The notes beneath the pieces are model-generated. The model had not been told where the DNA came from. It did not search any database and saw nothing but the letters and a program-made list of their open reading frames with translations. A program made the translations under genes and the position numbers. DNA of 5,048 nucleotides from an uncultured Clostridium sp. (GTDB lineage: Bacteria; Bacillota; Clostridia; TANB77; CAG-508): NCBI GenBank assembly GCA_958413095.1, contig CATYUF010000084.1, positions 1-5,048 on the forward strand. Direction: 5' to 3'. Within the stretch, counting starts at the first letter, position 1, and each line of letters begins with the position of its first letter. Of the stretch, positions 1 to 5,048 are shown one piece after another.

Positions 1-1725
1 GCAGGAGTAAGTATAGCAATGTTAACAGGAGATAATGGAATATTAACACAAGCAAATAAGGCTAAAACTGAAACAGAAGTAAAAGGTTTAAAAGAAGAGA
101 TAAAGCTAATGATGCAAAAAAGAAAAATAGATGAAGAACTAGGACAAAAAGTAGCTCTAAAAGAAGACTTAGAAAAAGAAATAAGTGGAAACAAAGAAAT
201 AGAAGAAATAGAAGGAATAACAGAAGCATATTATGTAACAAAAGAAAATCAAACATTAACAGTATATGAAGATGGAACAATAGCAGAAGGAAGAGCAATA
301 TGGGATGGAGTAAGTAAAACAAAACCAAAAGTAGATAGTGAAGGAAACTGGCACATGAAAACACCAGAAGAGTTCAAATACTTTGCAGATTTTGTAAATG
401 AAAAACTAAGTGAAGAAGAAAAAGCAGGATTAAGTATAGGAGAAACAACAATAGTAAACTTAGAAAATAATATAGACTTAGGAGCAAGACAAGAGAATGG
501 AACAAAAACAAGAGGGACAAATTGGGAGTCAATAGGAAAAGTAAATAAATTTTCAGGAAAATTTGAAGGGAATAATTATACAATAAGAGGAATATATATT
601 GATGAAGTAGAGAATTATACAGGGCTTTTCGGAGTAGCAAATGAAATAAAAAATCTAACAATAAAAGACAGTTATATTATAAGTGGAAGTTGTACAGGGG
701 GGATAGTAGGAAAAGGAGATATACTAGAAAATTGCCACAATGATAATACACAAGTAATATTAAAAGAAGGAGATTATAGAATAGTAGGAGGAATAGTAGG
801 ACAAGTAAATAAAAAAATATCAAATTGTAATAATTCAGGAACAATAATAGCTAATGGAAAAAGTGTTAGTTTGGGAAATAGTGAATGTGGAGGAATAGCG
901 GGAAGAACAAGTAAGAATTGCAATGAAATGCAATCATGTAATAACGTAGGAAAAGTGAAAGGGAAAGGAAATCTTATAGGAGGAATAGTAGGAGATAACG
1001 AAACTATAATAAGAGATTGCAAAAATAGTGGAGAAATATTGGGAGAAAACCAAGCAGTCGGAGGAATAGCAGGTAAGAATCGTAGAGATATAGAAAAAAG
1101 TGAAAATCAAGGAAAAGTAACAGGAAAAGGAATGATTGTAGGAGGAATAGCAGGAGATACTGACACTGGAATAACAATAAAAGAATGTAAGAATAGTGGA
1201 GAAATCGTAGGAGAAAGTAATTTTGTCGGAGGAATATCAGGTGCAACAGGAGGAAATATTAATAAATGTTATAACACAGGAAAAGTAATAGGAAATTCAC
1301 AAATAGGAGGAATAGTAGGAGGAACAAGAACAGAAAGCAATTCAGTTATAACTAATTGTTATAATGAAGGAGAAGTAATATCTAAAAATGGTTCAGCTGG
1401 GGGAATAGTAGCATTTACATCATATAAAGATGCAACAGTAACACTAAAAAATACCTATAATACAGGTAAGATATCAGGAAAGACTAATGTAGGAGGAATA
1501 ATAGGAAATGACAAACTAACAAATCTTACAACAGAAAACAATTATTATCTAAGTGGAACAGCAGAAATAGGAGCAGGATATAGTAAAAAAGACGTAGAAG
1601 GAAAAATAGAAAGAAAAGAAGAACAAGAAATGAAAACAGAGGAATTTGGAAACTTATTAAATGCAGGACAAGAACCAGCAGTATGGAAAGGAAATAATGG
1701 AGCATATCCAGAATTGATATATTAG
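1..1725 (+). CDS. GLUG-repeat surface protein with pilin-like N-terminus (5' end outside window)
   Basis: The frame is open from base 1. The six codons before the first ATG (19) read AGVSIA and run on into MLTGDNGILTQANKAKTET. This matches the end of the prepilin-type N-terminal helix common in Clostridia surface proteins, so the ATG at 19 is very unlikely to be the start; about 20-25 N-terminal residues are probably missing. Counting from that Met as 1, residues 15-65 are a charged, coiled-coil-like helix. About 66-105 form a small module (YYVT...LTVYEDGT...W.G). About 106-200 are the lead-in typical of GLUG proteins (NNIDLG, W.SIG, F.GKFEGNNYTI.GIYI). About 201-510 are GLUG-type repeats, and the end (WKGNNGAYPEL) is the usual closing segment. 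It is probably exported and cell-surface or pseudopilus-associated (inference). Ligand and exact function are unknown. A terminator follows 63 bases after the stop, so this gene ends its transcription unit. Confidence 0.85.
   Translation, partial: AGVSIAMLTGDNGILTQANKAKTETEVKGLKEEIKLMMQKRKIDEELGQKVALKEDLEKEISGNKEIEEIEGITEAYYVTKENQTLTVYEDGTIAEGRAIWDGVSKTKPKVDSEGNWHMKTPEEFKYFADFVNEKLSEEEKAGLSIGETTIVNLENNIDLGARQENGTKTRGTNWESIGKVNKFSGKFEGNNYTIRGIYIDEVENYTGLFGVANEIKNLTIKDSYIISGSCTGGIVGKGDILENCHNDNTQVILKEGDYRIVGGIVGQVNKKISNCNNSGTIIANGKSVSLGNSECGGIAGRTSKNCNEMQSCNNVGKVKGKGNLIGGIVGDNETIIRDCKNSGEILGENQAVGGIAGKNRRDIEKSENQGKVTGKGMIVGGIAGDTDTGITIKECKNSGEIVGESNFVGGISGATGGNINKCYNTGKVIGNSQIGGIVGGTRTESNSVITNCYNEGEVISKNGSAGGIVAFTSYKDATVTLKNTYNTGKISGKTNVGGIIGNDKLTNLTTENNYYLSGTAEIGAGYSKKDVEGKIERKEEQEMKTEEFGNLLNAGQEPAVWKGNNGAYPELIY
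619..1560 (+). repeat. Tandem GLUG-type protein repeats (about 11 units)
   Basis: One GLFG unit (GLFG codons from 622) is followed by ten GGI units whose GGI codons begin at 697, 787, 889, 979, 1060, 1141, 1228, 1306, 1399 and 1492. Unit lengths are 25-34 residues. The consensus is roughly GGI-x-G-(x)8-12-C-(N/K/Y)-N-x-G-x-(V/I)-x-G. At DNA level the units share GGAGGAATAGYAGG-like stretches. Repeats of this type belong to the GLUG family and are expected to stack as a right-handed beta-helix (family knowledge). Most units carry a Cys before the N-x-G, which would form a column in such a fold. Confidence 0.8.
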
Positions 1726-1788
1726 AAAATGTAATAAATCCTATTATAGTAAACATAAAATAAAATTATTAAAATCAAAAGGAAATTG

Positions 1789-1829
1789 AAAAAGATATTA
1801 AGTATGAAGTGAACTTAATATCTTTTTTT
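1789..1829 (+). terminator. Intrinsic terminator after the GLUG-repeat gene
   Basis: A perfect 15-bp inverted repeat (arms 1789-1803 and 1813-1827) encloses a 9-base loop, and the right arm runs into seven consecutive T residues (1823-1829). The stem is AT-rich, but its length compensates. The A-run on the left arm (1789-1793) means the structure could also work weakly on the opposite strand, but no convergent gene is visible. It separates the GLUG-repeat gene from the promoter of the transketolase half. Confidence 0.85.
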
Positions 1830-1918
1830 CTATCTGTCATATAAAACACGAAAATAAATATCATAAATTTATAAAATTAATAAATTTAAAAATAAAACTA
1901 TAAAAGATATAAAATATA

Positions 1919-1927
1919 TGATATAAT
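1919..1927 (+). promoter_or_regulatory. Extended -10 promoter for the transketolase-recD2 unit
   Basis: TGATATAAT is a perfect TATAAT hexamer (1922-1927) preceded by the TG of an extended -10 with one-base spacing. About 17 bases upstream (1899-1904, TATAAA) there is no good -35 match, which an extended -10 can tolerate. The region upstream (about 1850-1900) is almost pure A/T and could act as an UP element. Transcription would start near 1933-1936, giving a leader of about 40 bases with no visible riboswitch or operator. In such AT-rich sequence TATAAT occurs by chance; the TG and the position after a terminator make this one credible. Confidence 0.6.
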
Positions 1928-1956
1928 TCTCAAAGTATTTAAAAATAATTTAAAGA

Positions 1957-1963
1957 GAGAAGG
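1957..1963 (+). promoter_or_regulatory. Ribosome binding site of the transketolase half
   Basis: GAGAAGG lies 10 bases before the ATG at 1974. It is the only strong Shine-Dalgarno sequence in the leader and supports this start. Confidence 0.7.
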
Positions 1964-1973
1964 TAAAATTTCA

Positions 1974-2795
1974 ATGAAATTAGAAAGTATACAAGAATTA
2001 GAAAAAATGGCAAAAGAAATAAGAAAAGGAATAATAGAAGAAGTATATAGTCATAATTCAGGACATCCAGGAGGCTCATTATCAATTGCTGACATATTAA
2101 CAGTATTATATTTTAAAGAAATGAAAATAGATGAGAAAAATCCAAAATGGGAAGAACGAGACAGATTAGTATTGTCAAAAGGACATTGTTCACCAGCTTT
2201 ATACAGTGTATTAGCACATAGAGGATATTTCCCAGTAGAAGATTTAAAAACTTTTAGAGATATAAATAGTTACTTACAAGGACATCCTGATATGAAAAAA
2301 ATTCCCGGTGTAGATATGACAACAGGTTCTTTAGGACAAGGACTATCTTCTGCAAATGGAATGGCAATTGCAGGAAAGATGGACAAAAAGGATTATAGAG
2401 TATATTGCATATTAGGTGACGGAGAAATAGAAGAAGGGCAAATTTGGGAAGCTGCTATGGCATCAGCTAAATATAAATTAGATAATTTATGTGTAATAGT
2501 CGATAATAATAACTTACAAATAGATGGCAAAATAGAAGAAGTAATGAGTTCATATCCAATAGATGAAAAATTTAGAAGTTTTGGATTTGAAATAATAAAA
2601 ATAGATGGACATAATATTCAAGAAATAGCAGATGCTTTTGATGTTGCTAAAAATATCAAGGAAAAACCAGTAAGTATAATAGCAAAAACTATAAAAGGAA
2701 AAGGTATTTCATATATGGAAAATCAAGTTGGTTGGCATGGGAAAGCACCAAATGAGGAACAATATAGAGAAGCAATGAAAGAACTAAATAAGTAG
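1974..2795 (+). CDS. tkt: Transketolase, N-terminal (ThDP-binding) subunit
   Basis: This 273-residue protein is the N-terminal half of a split transketolase. With its C-terminal partner the enzyme transfers two-carbon ketol units between sugar phosphates in the cytosolic non-oxidative pentose phosphate pathway. Visible motifs are SGHPGGS (29-35), RLVLSKGH (64-71), QGHPD (102-106), TGSLGQGLS (117-125), the thiamine-diphosphate/Mg motif GDGE...EGQ.WEA (148-160) with its partner NNN (178-180), and WHGKAP (254-259). The length is normal for this subunit (about 270-280). The start is set by a Shine-Dalgarno sequence 10 bases upstream. The C-terminal half, which supplies the second part of the active site and is usually the next gene, is absent here; recD2 follows after 10 bases. 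The half-protein should not be active alone, so a partner elsewhere is expected (inference). The frame is intact and has no CGG codon. Confidence 0.93.
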   Translation: MKLESIQELEKMAKEIRKGIIEEVYSHNSGHPGGSLSIADILTVLYFKEMKIDEKNPKWEERDRLVLSKGHCSPALYSVLAHRGYFPVEDLKTFRDINSYLQGHPDMKKIPGVDMTTGSLGQGLSSANGMAIAGKMDKKDYRVYCILGDGEIEEGQIWEAAMASAKYKLDNLCVIVDNNNLQIDGKIEEVMSSYPIDEKFRSFGFEIIKIDGHNIQEIADAFDVAKNIKEKPVSIIAKTIKGKGISYMENQVGWHGKAPNEEQYREAMKELNK

Positions 2796-2799
2796 GGAG
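2795..2799 (+). promoter_or_regulatory. Ribosome binding site of recD2
   Basis: GGGAG starts on the last base of the transketolase stop codon and lies 6 bases before the recD2 ATG at 2806. The overlap suggests the two genes share a transcript and may be translationally coupled. Confidence 0.7.
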
Positions 2800-2805
2800 A
2801 ATTTA

Positions 2806-5039
2806 ATGGAATTAATAGGAGAAGTTCAAAGTATAGTTTATTATAATGAAGTTAACAGTTATATGATAGCAGACTTTGAAACAGAAGACGAACTAATAAC
2901 AATAGTAGGATATTTACCATTTGTAGGTAGTGGAGATAATTTAAAAGTAATAGGAAATTTTGTAGAACACAAAAAATATGGAAGGCAGTTTAAGGTTGAT
3001 ACTTTTGAAAAATTAATGCCCCAAACATTAAGTGCTTTAGAAAAATATTTATCAAATGGAAATGTAAAAGGAATAGGAGAAGCATTAGCTAAAAGAATAA
3101 TAAAAAAATTTGGAGAAGAAACAATTCAAGTTTTTAAATTTGAACCTAAAAGATTATCAGAAATAAAAGGAATTTCTGAAGCAAAAGCATTAGAAATGTC
3201 AGAGAGTTTTCTTGAAAATTGGGAAGTATGGCAAATAGTCGGCTTTTTAGAAAAGTTTGGAATAGGAGCAGAATTTGCTAAAAAAGTATACAAGCTTTTG
3301 GGAATAAATGCTATTGAACAAATAGAAGCAGACCCATATATTTTAATAGATATAGCAAGAGGAGTAGACTTCAAGCAAATAGACCAAATGGCACTAGAAT
3401 TAGGAATTAGCTATGACAATAATAAAAGAATAGAAAGCCGGAGTAAAATATTCATTAATAAAAGCAACATATAATGGAAATGCATGTGTTTTAAAAGAAA
3501 ATTTAATTGAATATGTTGTTGCTTTATTAGATGTAATGACAGAAAATGTAGAAGATGCATTAATAAATTTAAAGGCAAAAGATGAAATTGTTATAGAAGA
3601 AAGAGATGATGGAACAGGAAATTGGATTTATTTAAGTTATTTCTATAACACAGAGCAAGAAATTGTAATAAGAATAAAAAAACTTCAAGAATCATCTAAT
3701 GTCAAGAAAATAAAAAATATAAAAGCAGCATTAAAAAAAGTAGAAATGAATTCTAATATAGAATTATCTGAAAAACAAAAAGAATCAATAGAACTGGTAA
3801 ATGAAAATAATGTAACTATAATAACTGGTGGACCAGGAACAGGAAAAACAACAATTATAAAAAGTATAATTGATATTTATGAAGAAAAAGGAAACAAAGT
3901 AGTTTTGTGTGCGCCAACAGGAAGAGCTGCAAAAAAAATGACAGAAACAACAGGAAAAGAATCTTCAACCTTACATAGATTACTAGAAATAGGAAAAATA
4001 GATGAAAATAATTTTTATCAAAGTTCATCAGAATACGAAGGAGCACCAATAGATGCAGATTTAATAATAGTGGATGAGTTATCAATGGTTGATATGTTTG
4101 TCATGAGCTACCTTTTAAAATGTATATATAAAGGAACTAAACTAATTTTAGTAGGGGATTGTGACCAGTTATCATCAGTAGGCCCAGGTAATGTCTTAAA
4201 AGATTTAATATCTTCAAGTGAAATAACGACAATACATTTAGATAAGATTTTTAGACAAGCTGCAAAATCAAAAATTATATTAAATGCACATAGAGTTAAT
4301 AATGGAGAAAAATTTTTATCAAAAGAAGATGGAGAAATAACAGAAGAAACCATGGAAGATTTCTTTTATATAAAAGAAGTTTCTCAAGAAAAAATGTTAA
4401 TGCAAATAGTATCACTATGTACAGGAAGGTTAAAAAACTATGGAGATTATGATTTTTTTCAAAGCATACAAGTATTAACACCGACTAAAAAAGGATTATT
4501 AGGAACTAAAGAACTAAATAAAGCTTTGCAAGAGAAGCTAAATCCAAACTTAGAAAACCTACCAGAAAAATCAAATATGGGAGCAACATTTAGAGTAGGA
4601 GACAGAATAATGCAAGTAAAAAATAATTATGATATAGACTGGGAAAGAGAATCAGCTTTTGGAAATGTGGAAGTTGGAAAAGGAGTTTTTAATGGCGAAA
4701 TAGGAACAATAACATTGATAAGTGAAAGAGACAAAATTGTAGAAATAAAATTTGATGATGATAAAACAGCATATTATGACTATTCAGAATTAGACCAAAT
4801 AGAACATAGTTATGCAATAACAATACACAAAGCACAGCGGAAGTGAATTTGATGTAGTAATTATGGCAGTACCACCATCTGCACCAATATTGTTAACAAG
4901 AAACTTATTATATACAGGAATAACTAGAGCTAAAAAATTGTTAATAGTTGTAGGAAATGACAATGTAGTTAATTATATGATTCAAAATATAGATAGCAAA
5001 AAAAGAAATACAGGTTTGGAATATAAACTAAAAAAATGA
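2806..5039 (+). CDS. recD2: RecD2-type ATP-dependent 5'-3' DNA helicase, split by two +1 frame breaks
   Basis: Three successive frames join into a 743-residue RecD2, a normal length for this SF1B DNA-repair helicase, which acts without RecBC. The frames are 2806-3438 (residues 1-211), 3440-4837 (212-677) and 4839-5036 (678-743), stop TGA at 5037. Each junction needs one C to be skipped. Domains in order: N-terminal OB-like region (1-70); helix-hairpin-helix region (about 75-190, with NVKGIGEALAKRI and LSEIKGISEAKAL); Walker A GGPGTGKTT (341-349); CAPTGRAAKKM (368-378); Walker B IIVDELSMVD (420-429); LVGDCDQLSSVGPGN (448-462); DKIFRQA (479-485); TIHKAQ-GSEFDVV (672-684, spanning the second break); motif VI YTGITRAKK (702-710), with the likely arginine finger R707. 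Without frameshifting, translation ends at 3474 (222 residues, no ATPase core). The ATG at 3536 is not a real start: it has no Shine-Dalgarno sequence and coding similarity begins upstream. All motifs are undamaged, which argues against an old pseudogene. Recent mutation or sequencing error cannot be excluded. Confidence 0.88.
3436..3442 (+). other. Frame break 1 in recD2: AGC-C-GGA at a CGG codon
   Basis: The zero frame reads AGA ATA GAA AGC CGG AGT and stops at TAA 3472-3474. Skipping one C (3438 or 3439, indistinguishable) gives AGC GGA GTA AAA TAT, that is RIES-GVKYSL, the R-I-x-x-G-x-x-Y-x-L pattern I expect at this point in RecD2 proteins. The downstream frame is closed upstream by TAG at 3431-3433, so the switch must occur between 3434 and 3471. 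The change is +1 (one extra base). Confidence 0.8.
4835..4841 (+). other. Frame break 2 in recD2: CAG-C-GGA at a CGG codon
   Basis: The zero frame reads CAC AAA GCA CAG CGG AAG TGA and ends at 4846. Skipping C4838 gives CAG GGA AGT GAA TTT, that is HKAQ-GSEFDVV, the conserved SF1 motif V region. The downstream frame has a stop at 4818-4820, so the switch is confined to 4821-4843, and conservation on both sides fixes it at 4838. No homopolymer is present. The last 66 residues, with motif VI, depend on this switch. Confidence 0.87.
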
Positions 5040-5048
5040 TTTTGGGGT

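Noticed and set aside
697..1500. CRISPR-like regular repeats
   Set aside because: The 78-102-base periodicity is in frame, degenerate, and encodes GLUG protein units; there are no identical direct repeats with unique spacers.
62..1756. Reverse-strand ORFs antisense to the GLUG gene
   Set aside because: They are Leu/Phe/Tyr-rich antisense shadows of purine-rich coding sequence, without motifs or ribosome binding sites.
1831..1956. Riboswitch or small RNA in the 248-base intergenic region
   Set aside because: Apart from the terminator and the promoter, the sequence is almost pure A/T with no conserved-looking stems or aptamer motif.
3100..3125. A-rich runs as -1 slippery sites in recD2
   Set aside because: A-runs occur throughout this AT-rich DNA, and both breaks need +1, not -1. 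Neither break lies at an A-run.
3126..4481. Reverse-strand ORFs antisense to recD2
   Set aside because: They are also antisense shadows with no start signals; the + strand has clear helicase motifs there.
3536..4846. Separate gene starting at ATG 3536
   Set aside because: There is no Shine-Dalgarno sequence, and the same frame already encodes RecD2-like sequence back to 3440. It is the middle part of recD2.
3436..4846. Simple reassignment of CGG to another amino acid, or stop-codon readthrough
   Set aside because: Neither changes the reading frame. Conserved sequence continues in the +1 frame at both sites, so one base must be skipped or be absent in reality.

Overview
The window is very AT-rich, with A-ending codons dominant (AGA for Arg, GGA for Gly, ATA for Ile). 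It carries a split-type transketolase half, a RecD2 helicase, and a surface protein with a pilin-like N-terminus and GLUG repeats. Together these suggest a low-GC, probably gut-associated Clostridia-type Firmicute, possibly a metagenome-derived genome. This placement rests on gene content and composition, not on a marker gene. All genes are on the + strand.

Layout. (1) Positions 1-1725 hold the 3' part of a gene for an exported, repeat-rich protein. The frame is open to the left edge, so the true start lies outside the window. It has the end of a prepilin-like hydrophobic helix, a charged helical stretch, and eleven GLUG-type repeats predicted to stack as a beta-helix. (2) Positions 1726-1973 are intergenic, with a strong intrinsic terminator (1789-1829) and then a TG-extended -10 promoter (1919-1927). 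(3) Positions 1974-2795 encode the N-terminal, thiamine-diphosphate-binding half of a split transketolase; the expected C-terminal half does not follow. (4) Positions 2806-5039 hold recD2, an SF1B 5'-3' DNA helicase of about 743 residues. It is only 10 bases after the transketolase half and probably co-transcribed with it. No complete gene follows in the last 9 bases.

The main observation is in recD2. The protein is complete and its helicase motifs are intact, but it is spread over three reading frames by two single-base breaks of the same sign. Each break is one extra C (at 3438/3439 and at 4838). At each site the zero-frame codon is CGG, and skipping the C gives GGA (Gly) and restores the conserved family sequence. 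By my reading these are the only two in-frame CGG codons in the window. This fits +1 frameshifting at a rare or unassigned CGG codon. Independent sequence errors or recent inactivating mutations remain possible and can be tested.
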